Positions 9,401 through 17,614 of a stretch of 64,000 bases of DNA are shown here, piece after piece. The notes below the pieces were generated by a model, which had not been told where the DNA came from, did no database searches, and saw nothing but the letters and a program-made list of their open reading frames with translations. A program made the position numbers and the translations under genes. Within the stretch, counting starts at the first letter, position 1. Every line of letters begins with the position of its first letter. The DNA is taken from contig NZ_JACVVD010000003.1 of NCBI RefSeq assembly GCF_014534655.1, forward strand, positions 248,001-312,000. Reading direction: 5' to 3'. The stretch comes from Paenibacillus sedimenti (GTDB taxonomy: Bacteria; Bacillota; Bacilli; Paenibacillales; NBRC-103111).

Positions 9401-9923
9401 TGCTGCCGGCTTTCACGTTCAATGTATCCTGTGACGTCTCAAGCAACAGCGCATCCACACCTGCTTCAATCAGTGCTAATGCTTGCTCGTAATAGCTGTC
9501 CTCGAGCTGCTCGAAGGTGACGCCTCCCGTAACAGACAACGTTTTGGTCGTTGGGCCCATGGCACCAATGACATAACGAGGCCATTCCGGCGTCGAATAT
9601 TTATTTGCCGCTTCGATAGCAAGCTTGGCCGCAGTCATATTCAGCTCACGGTGGCGATCCTGCAAATCGTACTCCGCTAATACTACGCTCGTTGATCCGA
9701 ACGTATTCGTTTCTATCATATCGGCGCCAGCCGCGAAGTAAGCCTCATGAATCTTCTGAATGACATCCGGTCTTGTAACGCAAAGAATCTCATTACACCC
9801 GTCGAGCTCATCCCCTCCGAAATCAGCCGCGGTTAGATTCTCCTGTTGAATCATCGTTCCCATAGCGCCGTCGAGGATCATAATTTTTTTCTTTAGCTGC
9901 TCTTGAATTGGCGGTTTACTCAT
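6486..9923 (-). CDS. metH: Cobalamin-dependent methionine synthase
   Basis: Transfers methyl from 5-methyltetrahydrofolate to homocysteine via methylcobalamin. Four modules are visible in 1145 aa: the homocysteine domain at ~1-320 (DGAMGTMIQ, with the zinc cysteines in GLNCATGPE and GGCCGTTP), the pterin domain at ~340-600 (GERTNISGS), the B12 cap and Rossmann domain with the cobalt-ligating DVHDIGKN at ~740, and the AdoMet reactivation domain with RFSFGYPACPS near the C-terminus. Start: ATG at 9923 with GGGAG upstream; an upstream in-frame ATG at 9956 lacks this. No S-box or B12 riboswitch fits in the ~190-nt leader shared with mtnD. Confidence 0.98.
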   Translation of the reverse strand: MSKPPIQEQLKKKIMILDGAMGTMIQQENLTAADFGGDELDGCNEILCVTRPDVIQKIHEAYFAAGADMIETNTFGSTSVVLAEYDLQDRHRELNMTAAKLAIEAANKYSTPEWPRYVIGAMGPTTKTLSVTGGVTFEQLEDSYYEQALALIEAGVDALLLETSQDTLNVKAGSIGIRRAYETLGVKLPIMISGTIEPMGTTLAGQNIESFYISLEHLQPISIGLNCATGPEFMRDHIRTLSDIATTAISCYPNAGLPDENGHYHESPDSLARKMAGFAEQGWLNIAGGCCGTTPDHIRAMAETLGRYKPRTEYGTHPPAVSGIETVYIEPENRPIMVGERTNISGSRKFKRLIKEGKFEEGSEIARNQVKNGAHVIDINLQDTDIDEAYAMEEFLKQVVKKVKVPLMIDSTYDHIIELGLKYSQGKALINSINLEDGETKFQGILPLIHKYGAAVVCILIDERGQAVSREAKMEVATRSYELLTQKYGMNPEDIIFDPNMFPVGSGDPQYIGSAVETIEGIRMIKEKYPAAKTILGLSNISFGLPDAGREVLNSVYLYHCTKAGLDYAIVNTEKLERYASIPEEERKLAEELIYNTNDETLAQFVAHFREKKVEKKEKISNLTLEERLGSYVVEGTKEGLIPDLEISLQKYSPLEVINGPLMKGMEEVGRLFNNNELIVAEVLQSAEVMKASVSYLEPFMEKSESAVKGKIILATVKGDVHDIGKNLVEIILSNNGYHIVNLGIKVPPEQLIEAYRKEKPDAIGLSGLLVKSAQQMVVTAQDLRNAGVDVPILVGGAALTRKFTKTRIQPEYEGVVLYAKDAMDGLDIANRLSDPEQRKRLIQELRESKESDVMDAGKKEEQMPKLTRVKSSEVSKDVPVQLPQDLERHVLRDYPISHLMPYVNMQMLLGHHLGLKGKVEQLLGDKDAKAMQLKDTVDSILYSAQKDHIIKAHGMYRFFPAQSNGDDVIVYDPQDHSKVLETFTFPRQDKEPFLCLADYLKSVESGQMDYVGFLLVTAGHGINELAKEWRDKGDYLKSHALQATALEVAEGFAERIHHIMRDVWGIPDRAEMTMQERFGAKYTGQRFSFGYPACPSLDDQAKLFALLKPEDIGVELTESFMMEPEASVSAIVFAHPEARYFNVG

Positions 9924-10079
9924 AGCCTGACTCCCTTTCAACTTGGCGTGAAACATTAACTTATAAAAAGAATCGACAATTTTTGTTATGCTTTAGTGTA
10001 ACAGAATACCGCTTTTAAGAAAAGATTTTGAATTATCAATATTTCCTATGGGTTATCTCGGATTAACTTATCCGACTCA

Positions 10080-10108
10080 TCGACAGACTGCTCCCTTTCC
10101 TCTATAAT
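10080..10108 (+). promoter_or_regulatory. Sigma-A promoter of mtnD
   Basis: TCGACA, 17-nt spacer, perfect TATAAT, 33 nt before the mtnD start codon. Confidence 0.75.
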
Positions 10109-10141
10109 ACAATTATATTTGTATAGAAAGAGGGATGTAAC

Positions 10142-10681
10142 ATGGCTCAAATACGAATCCGCAACACGAATGAGCGCATTGAAGGACAAGAACAGGTCAA
10201 AGCCTTCTTGGATAGTCAACAAGTGGTATACGAACATTGGGACATTGCAAAGCTCCCAGATTCTCTACGCGAGAAATTCACTCTGAGTGATCAAGAAAAA
10301 GCTCAAATCTTGAGCACCTACGACGCAGAAATTCGCGATCTTGCTGCTAGACGCGGCTATGAGATCTGGGATGTCATTTCCCTATCTGATGCGACACCTA
10401 ACATTGAAGAACTGCTGAAGAAATTCGAGCAGGTGCACACGCATACCGAAGATGAAATCCGCGCGATTGTAGCGGGTAAAGGGATCTTCATCATTAAATC
10501 CGAAGAGCTCGGATATTTTGACGTTGAACTTGAGCCGGGAGATGTGATCTCCGTTCCTGAAAACACAAACCATTTCTTCACATTGATGGACAATCGTCAA
10601 ATCGTAGCGGTTCGCCTCTTTATCGAAAAAGACGGTTGGATCGCTTATAATGTTGATGATCCTGAGTTTGTCAAGGCCTAA
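10142..10681 (+). CDS. mtnD: Acireductone dioxygenase (cupin)
   Basis: Dioxygenase of the methionine salvage pathway, converting acireductone to the 2-oxo acid plus formate. The cupin metal motif is HTHTEDE (two His and a Glu), with the later fourth ligand in ENTNHFF. The length of 179 aa is normal. The SD GAGGG precedes the ATG. It is the only methionine salvage gene in the window, divergent from metH, so the intergenic region may coordinate methionine synthesis and salvage. A terminator follows at once, so it is monocistronic. Confidence 0.95.
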   Translation: MAQIRIRNTNERIEGQEQVKAFLDSQQVVYEHWDIAKLPDSLREKFTLSDQEKAQILSTYDAEIRDLAARRGYEIWDVISLSDATPNIEELLKKFEQVHTHTEDEIRAIVAGKGIFIIKSEELGYFDVELEPGDVISVPENTNHFFTLMDNRQIVAVRLFIEKDGWIAYNVDDPEFVKA

Positions 10682-10699
10682 TTCTAAATGATAAACATG

Positions 10700-10746
10700 A
10701 AAGCCCAACGGTACAGGGAATACTCCCATGAACCGTTGGGCTTTTT
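10700..10746. terminator. Bidirectional terminator between mtnD and a HAD gene
   Basis: Stem AAAGCCCAACGGT / ACCGTTGGGCTTT with an inner GGGA/TCCC stem and T-run, between convergent genes. Confidence 0.88.
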
Positions 10747-10757
10747 ACTGCGAAGAA

Positions 10758-11552
10758 TTAGAGAGTCGCAATAATCGGTAGAATCTCTTGTAGTCTGGAA
10801 ACCTCATAAGCAGGTGTAATTTCGTCGCCTTGAGGCAGACCGTGATGATTAATCCAGATGTTACGCATGCCGACGCGACTGGAACCAAGAATATCCGTTG
10901 TCAGCTTATCTCCAATCATAATGCCTTCGTGAGCTTCAATACCGAGGAGCCCCATCGCGTGATGGAAAATCGACGTTGCCGGTTTCCCTTCACCGAATTC
11001 ACCTGAAATAACAATGTGATCAAAATAAGTCTGAATCTCGGGTACGCCTGCAAGCTTTTCCTTTTGCAGATCAGGGGAGCCGTTCGTTAAAAGCAGGAGT
11101 GTAAAATTGCTTTTCAGACTATCCAGCACTCGGAATGTCTCCTCGTAGACGAGTGGACGTCGACGGCGTTCAGCAGGAAAAAGTTCGCCCAGTTTGTAGC
11201 CAAGTTCGCGATCTTCGATGCCTAATGCTTGCAGTCCCCGAGTCCAAGATGCTGTACGATATTCAGGGGCGAGCTTCTCCAGCTTGCGGAAATTCTCATT
11301 CTCGCCTTGGGTGAAATTCGCCCAAAGTCCTTCGAATGGATTGATTCCAATCATTTTCGTGAACGGATACGTTTCATAGGATTCGTATAAAGCGCGAGCT
11401 TCTTGGCGGACAGCCGCTTCCAATGCTTCCGGATGCACATTCACATGCTTGGCAGCTTCGGAGCAAGTAGCCTCGAAAGCTTCCTTAACGCTGCGATCGT
11501 CCCACAAGAGCGTATCGTCCAAATCAAACAGTACGGCTTTCAATGTCATCAT
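10758..11552 (-). CDS. HAD-superfamily hydrolase (YsaA-like)
   Basis: Motif I DLDDTL holds the nucleophile and acid/base aspartates. Motif II is LLLTNGS, motif III lysine lies in EGKPATS, and motif IV is GDKLTTDI. The long alpha-helical cap between motifs I and II places it in the C1-type subfamily, which acts on small phosphorylated metabolites. The overall look is close to B. subtilis YsaA as I remember it; the substrate is not established. Two adjacent ATGs follow a GGGGG SD. It lies 37 nt downstream of ynzC on the same strand and may share its transcript. Confidence 0.88.
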   Translation of the reverse strand: MMTLKAVLFDLDDTLLWDDRSVKEAFEATCSEAAKHVNVHPEALEAAVRQEARALYESYETYPFTKMIGINPFEGLWANFTQGENENFRKLEKLAPEYRTASWTRGLQALGIEDRELGYKLGELFPAERRRRPLVYEETFRVLDSLKSNFTLLLLTNGSPDLQKEKLAGVPEIQTYFDHIVISGEFGEGKPATSIFHHAMGLLGIEAHEGIMIGDKLTTDILGSSRVGMRNIWINHHGLPQGDEITPAYEVSRLQEILPIIATL

Positions 11553-11589
11553 TCATTTCCCCCTTGAATGTTGTTTCTATATATATAAC

Positions 11590-11775
11590 CTATTTCTCTT
11601 CGTCTGTGAACTTGATGGAATCAAGTTGAACTTTGAGAGAACTTCGAAACGCCTGAATGTACTTCTTTCTCAACTCGTTGCGTTCCTCAATCTCCTCGTC
11701 CGTTAAGCCAACGCCTTTCGCTTTACGGGCAAGCTCATTGATCCGCTCGATATTCTGATCCATGTTGTCGCTCAT
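11590..11775 (-). CDS. ynzC: DUF896 family protein (YnzC)
   Basis: A 61-aa two-helix protein with the family core INELARKAKGVGLT and an RKKYI segment. In B. subtilis ynzC lies in the SOS-induced yneA-yneB-ynzC operon beside lexA, and here it sits two genes from lexA in the same direction as yneA, with no yneB between. Start at 11775 follows a GGGGGG SD; six codons of open frame upstream are not needed. A hairpin separates it from the yneA-like gene, so it may have partly independent transcription; a perfect TTGACA occurs upstream, but its -10 is poor. Confidence 0.9.
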   Translation of the reverse strand: MSDNMDQNIERINELARKAKGVGLTDEEIEERNELRKKYIQAFRSSLKVQLDSIKFTDEEK

Positions 11776-11850
11776 GATTGTCCCCCCTGGCAAATTTCAG
11801 TATGACTACTACTTTGCCATCCGGATAAAGGATTGTCAAGGAGGCAAACG

Positions 11851-11879
11851 AAGAGACCCGGGAGCAATCCCGGGTCTCT
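11851..11879 (-). terminator. Hairpin downstream of the yneA-like gene
   Basis: Perfect stem GAGACCCGGGA / TCCCGGGTCTC with a 4-nt loop; only a broken U-run follows, so it may be a leaky terminator. Confidence 0.65.
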
Positions 11880-11920
11880 AATAAATAAGTTCAACTATAT
11901 AACGGAACGATCAGCCTACA

Positions 11921-12313
11921 TTAAGGCAACAGCAGAACTTGGCCCTCTTGAAGAGAACTCGAGCTAAGATGATTAAGGGCGTATAATCGATCGATATAAG
12001 AACGAATGTTCTCGCCTTTGTCCAAATGGGAGGAAGCGATCTTCCAAAGCGTATCTCCACGTTGAACAACAACCTTCTCATGTGGAATGACCTTCACAGA
12101 AGTACCTGTCTTCACAGCAGCTGAAGACTCCCCATCACCCGCGTAAGCTTGAACGATCGCACCAAAGGAGAAAACAGTGCCGAGAATTACAACTAACAAA
12201 ATAAGGCTAAACAGCTTCTTTGCAAGCTTAGCACTTGCTTTAATCTGTTTGGATACGTGATGTGATCTGTGAAGTGGTTGAGTTGTGTTCGTATGTGAAT
12301 ATGCAATGTACAT
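11921..12313 (-). CDS. yneA: LysM-domain cell-division suppressor, YneA-like
   Basis: 130 aa with a short basic N-terminus, one transmembrane helix at about residues 33-57 (LFSLILLVVILGTVFSFGAI) and a C-terminal LysM domain (VQRGDTLWKIASSH ... LQEGQVLLLP). In Bacillus, YneA is the SOS-induced division inhibitor encoded divergently from lexA; the arrangement is the same here and the promoter region holds four LexA boxes. The GGGGGATGA-type SD precedes the ATG. The name rests on position, topology and domain order, since these proteins diverge strongly in sequence. Confidence 0.85.
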   Translation of the reverse strand: MYIAYSHTNTTQPLHRSHHVSKQIKASAKLAKKLFSLILLVVILGTVFSFGAIVQAYAGDGESSAAVKTGTSVKVIPHEKVVVQRGDTLWKIASSHLDKGENIRSYIDRLYALNHLSSSSLQEGQVLLLP

Positions 12314-12328
12314 GAATAATCATCCCCC

Positions 12329-12415
12329 AAACATTTGTTCTGTTATTAGATTAACACGAACACATGTTTGAGTCAATACATTTCTCGAACTTATGTTTGT
12401 ACGAACTCCGGTTCT
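12329..12415. promoter_or_regulatory. Four LexA (SOS) boxes between yneA and lexA
   Basis: Four GAAC-N4-GTTY sites occur in this divergent control region: 12329-12342 (read on the minus strand as CAGAACAAATGTTT), 12357-12370 (CGAACACATGTTTG), 12386-12399 (CGAACTTATGTTTG) and 12402-12415 (CGAACTCCGGTTCT). The last lies exactly between the -35 and -10 of lexA, so LexA bound there would block its own gene. The first lies close to the yneA ribosome binding site. Confidence 0.9.
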
Positions 12416-12425
12416 GTGTTATACT
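12397..12425 (+). promoter_or_regulatory. Sigma-A promoter of lexA
   Basis: TTGTAC, 17-nt spacer holding a LexA box, then TATACT, 35 nt before the TTG start. Confidence 0.75.
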
Positions 12426-12460
12426 TTGGGTAATGATTCCCATAATTGGAGTGATAACTA

Positions 12461-13078
12461 TTGAGTAAAATTTCGCAGCGACAACAGGCTATATTGGAAT
12501 TCATTAAGAATGAAGTGAAAGATAAAGGCTACCCGCCTTCAGTCAGAGAAATCGGAGAAGCGGTTGGACTGGCTTCCAGTTCTACGGTTCACGGACATTT
12601 GGAGCGCTTGGAGAAGAAAGGTTTAATTCGTCGCGATCCTACGAAGCCCCGTGCGATTGAAATCTTGGGTCTCGATGGAAGCGAAAGCAATTTTGCTCAC
12701 TCGGTTGCAAGAGTTCCTTTGGTCGGTAAAGTAACTGCAGGGGTACCGATTACGGCAACGGAGAATATCGAGGACTATTTCCCTCTTCCATCCCATATCG
12801 TTGGCGATAACAATGTATTTATGCTTAGCATCATGGGCGATAGTATGATTGAAGCAGGCATCCATAATGGCGATTATGTCATCGTGAAACAACAGCAAAC
12901 AGCTAATAATGGAGACATTGTCGTAGCGATGACCGAAGATGATGAAGCTACCGTGAAACGTTTTTACAAAGAACGCGACCATATTCGTCTGCAACCGGAG
13001 AATTCCGCCATGCAGCCGATACTACTCAAGCACGTTACCATTCTTGGACGCGTTATTGGTTTGTTCCGCGATATGTAA
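12461..13078 (+). CDS. lexA: SOS repressor LexA
   Basis: Winged-helix DNA-binding domain at 1-70 ([20 protein letters not shown]) joined to a self-cleaving S24 peptidase domain. The Ala-Gly cleavage bond is in VTAGVP near residue 92, the catalytic serine is in MGDSM near 128, and the lysine is in ATVKRF near 165. The start is TTG, nine bases after GGAG. At 205 aa it matches Gram-positive LexA (DinR). It is autoregulated through the boxes in its promoter and presumably controls the divergent yneA gene. Confidence 0.98.
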   Translation: MSKISQRQQAILEFIKNEVKDKGYPPSVREIGEAVGLASSSTVHGHLERLEKKGLIRRDPTKPRAIEILGLDGSESNFAHSVARVPLVGKVTAGVPITATENIEDYFPLPSHIVGDNNVFMLSIMGDSMIEAGIHNGDYVIVKQQQTANNGDIVVAMTEDDEATVKRFYKERDHIRLQPENSAMQPILLKHVTILGRVIGLFRDM

Positions 13079-13100
13079 ACAACAAGTGCATAAGTGCAAC

Positions 13101-13134
13101 AAAAGACCGTAAGCCTGTGGCCTACGGTCTTTTG
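13101..13134. terminator. Bidirectional terminator between lexA and the M29 peptidase
   Basis: Stem AAAAGACCGTA(A)G / C(C)TACGGTCTTTT with flanking A and T runs, between convergent genes. Confidence 0.88.
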
Positions 13135-13152
13135 TTCGTTTATTGTTCGCCT

Positions 13153-14391
13153 CTAAAATTGAAGAGCCCAGTTTCCTTTGCGGAATACGGCTTCAACAGT
13201 CCCGTCGCTAAGCACGCCATCAATATCAAGATCCGCCGAACCCATCATAAAATCAACGTGGATCAGCGAGGTGTTTCCTCCGCGTTCACTCAATTCTTCT
13301 TTGGACAGCTTCGCCCCGTTCGTAAGATTAATCGGGTAGCAGCTGCCTAGAGCAAGATGGCAGGATGCATTTTCATCAATCCCAGTGTTATAAAAAATAC
13401 GATTCAAGTTAGAGATTGGAGAGTCAAAGGGCACAAGTGCGACCTCGCCTAAATATCGGCTTCCTTCATCCATGTTCATCAGACTGTCCAAATGTTCATA
13501 TCCGACCTCTGCCGCATAGTCGACGATCTGTCCGTCCTCAAATCGGAAAGAGAATTTATCCACGATCGCCCCGTTTACGTTCAACGGCTTCGTGCTCGTA
13601 ACCGTCCCGTTCACGCCGGTTCGCTTCGGCATCGTAAACACTTCCTCTGTCGGCATATTCGCTACGAAGCGAACGCCCGTTTCGTTGCCTTTATCACCGC
13701 CCAGCCAAATATGGCCTTCCGGGAGCTCAACGCGAAGATCTGTTCCGGGTGCTCTGTACTGGAGAGCGGCATATTTCTTCTCATTGAGCACCTGACGCAT
13801 CCGTTGAAGCTGTTTGATATGCTCGCGCCAGGCAGCGACAGGGTTCTCCTTATAAACCCGATTCATATGGAAAATTGCATCCCACATGGCTTCTACACGC
13901 TGCTCTTCGGGAAGATCCGCAAAGACCTTGGACGCCCAAGCTTGTGTCGGAGCCTTAATCAGGCACCAGCTGAACTTACTTGTTCGAACATATTGCTGAT
14001 AAGTTGCGCGCGCCGTAGAAGCTGCTTTGGAAGCTCTTGCGACTAACTCTGCATCAATGCCTTTATAAAGATCCGGATCAGGCACTTTAATGTGCAATAA
14101 AGCCCCCCCGTTCTGGGCGAACCGCTCCAGCATGCTCGCATACCATTCCGGATAGTAGTCAATCGCTTCATCGCTTGCATTCATAAAACGACTTCTGGTA
14201 ATGAAGTCGTCCTGCCAATGCACTTGCACAAAATTAGCTCCCGCTTCATAAGCTTTCTTCACGATAAGGCGCGTTAAGTCCAGGGACTCCATCGGGGATT
14301 CGATCAACAAGTCCTGGCCTTTTTGAAGATTAACGCCAATCTGAATGACTAGTTCCGCGTATTTTTCCAAATTGACATAAAAATTGTCCAT
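13153..14391 (-). CDS. M29-family aminopeptidase (AmpS/PepS type)
   Basis: Cytosolic two-metal aminopeptidase. Family landmarks are the metal-binding glutamates in MPTEEVF and the AEVGYEHL region, the histidine in NASCHLALG, and the HVDFMMGS motif near residue 380. The length of 412 aa is typical. The start follows GAGGAG. It probably helps recycle peptides. It is transcribed in the same direction as glnRA and lies just beyond the glnA terminator, whose hairpin ends about 20 nt before the peptidase start. Confidence 0.93.
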   Translation of the reverse strand: MDNFYVNLEKYAELVIQIGVNLQKGQDLLIESPMESLDLTRLIVKKAYEAGANFVQVHWQDDFITRSRFMNASDEAIDYYPEWYASMLERFAQNGGALLHIKVPDPDLYKGIDAELVARASKAASTARATYQQYVRTSKFSWCLIKAPTQAWASKVFADLPEEQRVEAMWDAIFHMNRVYKENPVAAWREHIKQLQRMRQVLNEKKYAALQYRAPGTDLRVELPEGHIWLGGDKGNETGVRFVANMPTEEVFTMPKRTGVNGTVTSTKPLNVNGAIVDKFSFRFEDGQIVDYAAEVGYEHLDSLMNMDEGSRYLGEVALVPFDSPISNLNRIFYNTGIDENASCHLALGSCYPINLTNGAKLSKEELSERGGNTSLIHVDFMMGSADLDIDGVLSDGTVEAVFRKGNWALQF

Positions 14392-14411
14392 GAGTTCAAT
14401 CTCCTCGCATG

Positions 14412-14464
14412 AAAAAGCCCATCAGCGCAGGAGGCATGCTCCTGAACAGCTAACGGGCTTCTTT
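14412..14464 (-). terminator. Terminator of glnRA
   Basis: On the minus strand AAGCCCGTTAGC pairs imperfectly with GCTGATGGGCTT around an inner AGGAGCATGCCTCCT hairpin, followed by TTTTT. Confidence 0.75.
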
Positions 14465-14483
14465 TAGTATTGGTACTTTCCAA

Positions 14484-15824
14484 TTAATAAAGCGATAGAT
14501 ACTGGTCTCTTTCCCATTGGTGAACTTGCGTACGGTACATGTCATACTCGATCTCTTTGAGTTCGTAGAAATGTGCCAGTGCATGCTCGCCCAAAGCGTC
14601 ACAGATCACATCATTGCGGATCAGTTCGTCGAGCGCTTGTTTCAGGTTCAAAGGCAAGCTAGGAATCCCCTGCTCTTCTCTTTCTTCTTCGCTCATCACG
14701 TAGATGTTGCGGTCTGTTGGCGGAGGAAGCTGCATTTTGTTCTTAATGCCGTCGAGACCTGCTGCAAGCATGACGGCAAGCGCCAAATAAGGATTCGCTG
14801 CCGGATCCGGATTGCGCACCTCAATGCGTGTGCTGAGCCCTCGGGAAGCCGGGATACGAATCATCGGACTGCGGTTGCTCGCTGACCACGCTACGTAACA
14901 TGGCGCCTCGTAACCAGGCACTAGACGTTTATACGAGTTGACAGTAGGATTCGTAATAGCCGCAAAAGAGCGAGCATGACGAAGGACACCTGCCATATAA
15001 TGTCTGGCTGCTTGACTTAAACCTAACTTATCGTTTTCGTCATAAAATGCGTTCACGTCGCCTTTGAACAGCGATTGGTGGCAGTGCATACCGGAACCGT
15101 TCACGCCGAACAGCGGCTTAGGCATAAATGTTGCATGAAGACCATGCTGTCTGGCAACCGTTTTGACGACCAGCTTAAACGTTTGGATCTGGTCAGCCGC
15201 TTTCAGGGCGTCTGCGTATTTGAAGTCAATTTCGTGTTGGCCTGGCGCAACTTCGTGGTGAGAAGCCTCGATTTCGAAGCCCATCTCTTCCAGTGTCAAG
15301 ACGATGTCACGGCGGCAGTTTTCACCCAGATCCATAGGCGCCAAGTCAAAATAACCGCCTTGATCATTGAGTTCTGTAGTCGGATTGCCCTTATCATCGG
15401 TTTTGAACAAGAAAAACTCCGGCTCCGGACCTACATTCATGGCTGTGTAGCCCATTTCCCCGGCTTGCTTCAGCGCATTTTTCAAAATGCCGCGCGGATC
15501 TCCAGGGAAAGGTCTGCCGTCCGGCAGATAGATATCGCAAATCAAACGAGCCACTTTGCCCTCTGTTACCCAAGGGAAGATAACCCAAGTGCTTAAATCA
15601 GGGTACAAATACATATCGGATTCTTCGATACGGACGTAGCCTTCGATCGAGGAGCCGTCGAACATCATCTTGTTGTCAAGCGCTTTCTCCAATTGGCTGA
15701 AAGGGATTTCAACGTTTTTGACGCTTCCCATTAAATCCGTGAATTGCAAGCGGATGAAACGAACATTTTCTTCTTTGGCAATGCGCAGAATGTCTTCTTT
15801 GCTATAGTTATTATTGTAACCCAC
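14484..15824 (-). CDS. glnA: Type I glutamine synthetase
   Basis: ATP-dependent synthesis of glutamine from glutamate and ammonia. Motifs include [18 protein letters not shown] near residue 54 (the Arg is the feedback-inhibition residue of the GSI-alpha class), [46 protein letters not shown] and the C-terminal catalytic [10 protein letters not shown]. There is no adenylylation-loop tyrosine region, as expected for GSI-alpha. Start: the ATG at 15830 overlaps the AGGAGA SD, whereas the in-frame GTG at 15824 is 7 nt from it, so 15824 is preferred (446 aa). Second gene of glnRA, 28 nt after glnR. Confidence 0.97.
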   Translation of the reverse strand: MGYNNNYSKEDILRIAKEENVRFIRLQFTDLMGSVKNVEIPFSQLEKALDNKMMFDGSSIEGYVRIEESDMYLYPDLSTWVIFPWVTEGKVARLICDIYLPDGRPFPGDPRGILKNALKQAGEMGYTAMNVGPEPEFFLFKTDDKGNPTTELNDQGGYFDLAPMDLGENCRRDIVLTLEEMGFEIEASHHEVAPGQHEIDFKYADALKAADQIQTFKLVVKTVARQHGLHATFMPKPLFGVNGSGMHCHQSLFKGDVNAFYDENDKLGLSQAARHYMAGVLRHARSFAAITNPTVNSYKRLVPGYEAPCYVAWSASNRSPMIRIPASRGLSTRIEVRNPDPAANPYLALAVMLAAGLDGIKNKMQLPPPTDRNIYVMSEEEREEQGIPSLPLNLKQALDELIRNDVICDALGEHALAHFYELKEIEYDMYRTQVHQWERDQYLSLY

Positions 15825-15852
15825 GAACATTCTCCTCTCTAATTATAAACGC

Positions 15853-16266
15853 TTACTTGCGAAAGAATCGCGATAACTCGCCTTGGATCAAGGAAACCTG
15901 GCCAGGACGCTTACCGCCGCCGATCAATTGCTGCTTGAGCATCTTGTGCAGCTGTGAATCGGAAAGCTCCTTGCGTTTAACCTCAGTATGCTCATTAATG
16001 ATGGTAGCATCTTCCGAGTCCTTGTCAACCGGTAAGAGCACCTGCTTAATGCCTGCGATATTCACGCCTTTTTCAATCAAATCTTTGATTTCGAGCAGTC
16101 TCTCCACGTCATTGAACGAGTATAGTCTCTGATTACCTGACGTTCTTGCCGGTATAATGAGTTCGTGTTGTTCATAATAGCGAATTTGTCTCGCTGTTAA
16201 ATCCGTCAGCTTCATGACAATACCGATCGGGAATAACGCCATATTTCTACGTATTTCATCACTCAT
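15853..16266 (-). CDS. glnR: MerR-family nitrogen repressor GlnR
   Basis: Winged-helix MerR domain (FPIGIVMKLTDLTARQIRYYEQH) in an N-terminal half, and a basic C-terminal tail (QLIGGGKRPGQVSLIQGELSRFF by halves) that in Bacillus senses feedback-inhibited glutamine synthetase. 137 aa from the ATG at 16266 after AGGAG; the GTG at 16275 overlaps the SD and is unlikely. It is the first gene of the glnRA operon, with a GlnR box just upstream of its own -35, so autorepression is expected. Confidence 0.95.
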   Translation of the reverse strand: MSDEIRRNMALFPIGIVMKLTDLTARQIRYYEQHELIIPARTSGNQRLYSFNDVERLLEIKDLIEKGVNIAGIKQVLLPVDKDSEDATIINEHTEVKRKELSDSQLHKMLKQQLIGGGKRPGQVSLIQGELSRFFRK

Positions 16267-16301
16267 GCTAATCACTCCTGGTCAGTAAGTACATCATCCT
16301 T

Positions 16302-16330
16302 ATTGTACCTTCGTAACAAAAACGTGTCAA
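16302..16330 (-). promoter_or_regulatory. Sigma-A promoter of glnRA
   Basis: On the minus strand a perfect TTGACA (16325-16330), 17-nt spacer, TACAAT (16302-16307). Confidence 0.85.
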
Positions 16331-16334
16331 GGAG

Positions 16335-16351
16335 TGTTAGGTTTGTTCACA
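16335..16351. promoter_or_regulatory. GlnR/TnrA box
   Basis: TGTTAGGTTTGTTCACA fits TGTNA-N7-TNACA exactly. It lies 4 nt upstream of the glnRA -35. A second site expected inside the spacer is present only as a degenerate half (TGACACGTTTTTGTTAC). Confidence 0.85.
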
Positions 16352-16361
16352 GTTCGTTTTT

Positions 16362-17612
16362 TCATATTAATCCCTTGTCCACCATATGTTGGATGGCTGT
16401 CAGTACCCCTAACTTGCAGTGGGAGTAGGTTAATCCGCCCTGCATGTAAGCGATGTAGGGCTCACGGATCGGCGCGTCGGCGGACAGCTCGAGACTGCCG
16501 CCTTGGATGAACGTGCCGGCCGCCATAATGACCGGGTGCTCGTAACCGGGCATATCCCAAGGCTCCGGCACGACATGTGAGTCCACTGCGGCAGCCTTCT
16601 GGATGCCCTGTACGAACGTGATCAGGTGCTCCGCGGACGTGAAGCGGATCGCCTGGATCAGATCCGTCCGCGAGTCTTGCCAGCGCGGATGGCTCTCGAA
16701 GCCAAGGTCTTCGAACACGCTAGCCGCGAAGACCGAGCCCTTGACCGCTTGCCCCACCAGGTGCGGGGCAAGGAACAGCCCTTGATACATGCTGCGCGTC
16801 GCGCCGAGCATGGCTCCGACCTCGCCCCCGATGCCGGGGGCGGTCAACCGGTAGGCGGCGAGCTCCACGAGGTCGCGCCGCCCGGCAATATAGCCCCCGG
16901 ACGGGGCGATGCCGCCGCCGGGGTTTTTGATGAGCGAGCCTGCCATCAAATCGACGCCGACCTGCGTCGGCTCCTCCGGCTCGGTGAACTCCCCGTAGCA
17001 GTTATCGACGAAGACGATAACTGACGGGTTCACTTCCTTGACAAATCGGACCATCTCGCCGATTTGTCCGATCGTAAACGACGGCCGCCACGAGTAGCCG
17101 CGCGAGCGCTGAATGCCGATCACCTTCGTGTTCGGCTGAATCGCCGCCGCGATGGCTTGCCAGTCCGGCACGCCGTCCTCTGTCAGGGCAACCTCGCTGT
17201 AAGCGATGCCCCAATCCTGCAGCGAGCCGGTGCCGTCGCCGGGCTTGCCGATGACTTTATGCAGGGTATCATAAGGCTTACCCGTTATGTAAAGAAGATG
17301 TTCGCCTGGGCGCAACACGCCGAACAGCGCAGTGCCGATCGTATGCGTCCCCGAGACGAAGTGGGGACGCACAAGCGCCGCCTCAGCCCCCATCGCATCC
17401 GCATAAACGAGATCGAGCACCTCTCTGCCGCGGTCATTGTAACCATAGCCAGTGGAAGAGGCGAAATGGTAATCGCTCACCTTGTGCTTCTGGAAAGCGC
17501 CGATCACTTTCCATTGGTTGATGTCAATTGTCTTTTCGATCTGTCGAAAAGCGCTTTCTGCTTTGCGTTCGGCGCTTTCCATCAGCGCCATCACTTTTTC
17601 CCCGAATTGCAT
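16362..17612 (-). CDS. ynbB: PLP-dependent methionine gamma-lyase-family protein (YnbB, 'aluminium resistance')
   Basis: Fold-type I PLP enzyme of the YnbB family. The PLP lysine is in GSLIKNPGGG near residue 235, with the preceding FVDNCYGEF and an N-terminal FASSTGYGY segment. The function is unproven; 'aluminium resistance' is a legacy name. Its place between hflX and glnR is conserved in Bacillales. It starts 2 nt after the hflX stop, and its SD (AGGGGAGA) lies in the last hflX codons, so the two are translationally coupled. The middle of the gene (about 16.5-17.4 kb) is noticeably GC-rich. Confidence 0.93.
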   Translation of the reverse strand: MQFGEKVMALMESAERKAESAFRQIEKTIDINQWKVIGAFQKHKVSDYHFASSTGYGYNDRGREVLDLVYADAMGAEAALVRPHFVSGTHTIGTALFGVLRPGEHLLYITGKPYDTLHKVIGKPGDGTGSLQDWGIAYSEVALTEDGVPDWQAIAAAIQPNTKVIGIQRSRGYSWRPSFTIGQIGEMVRFVKEVNPSVIVFVDNCYGEFTEPEEPTQVGVDLMAGSLIKNPGGGIAPSGGYIAGRRDLVELAAYRLTAPGIGGEVGAMLGATRSMYQGLFLAPHLVGQAVKGSVFAASVFEDLGFESHPRWQDSRTDLIQAIRFTSAEHLITFVQGIQKAAAVDSHVVPEPWDMPGYEHPVIMAAGTFIQGGSLELSADAPIREPYIAYMQGGLTYSHCKLGVLTAIQHMVDKGLI

Positions 17613-17614
17613 AA

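Noticed and set aside
9924-10141. Possible SAM or B12 riboswitch upstream of metH
   Set aside because: Only ~190 nt shared with mtnD; no S-box core or B12-box sequence and no terminator/antiterminator pair seen.
10046-10237. 63-aa minus ORF upstream of metH
   Set aside because: Covers the mtnD promoter and start antisense; no SD.
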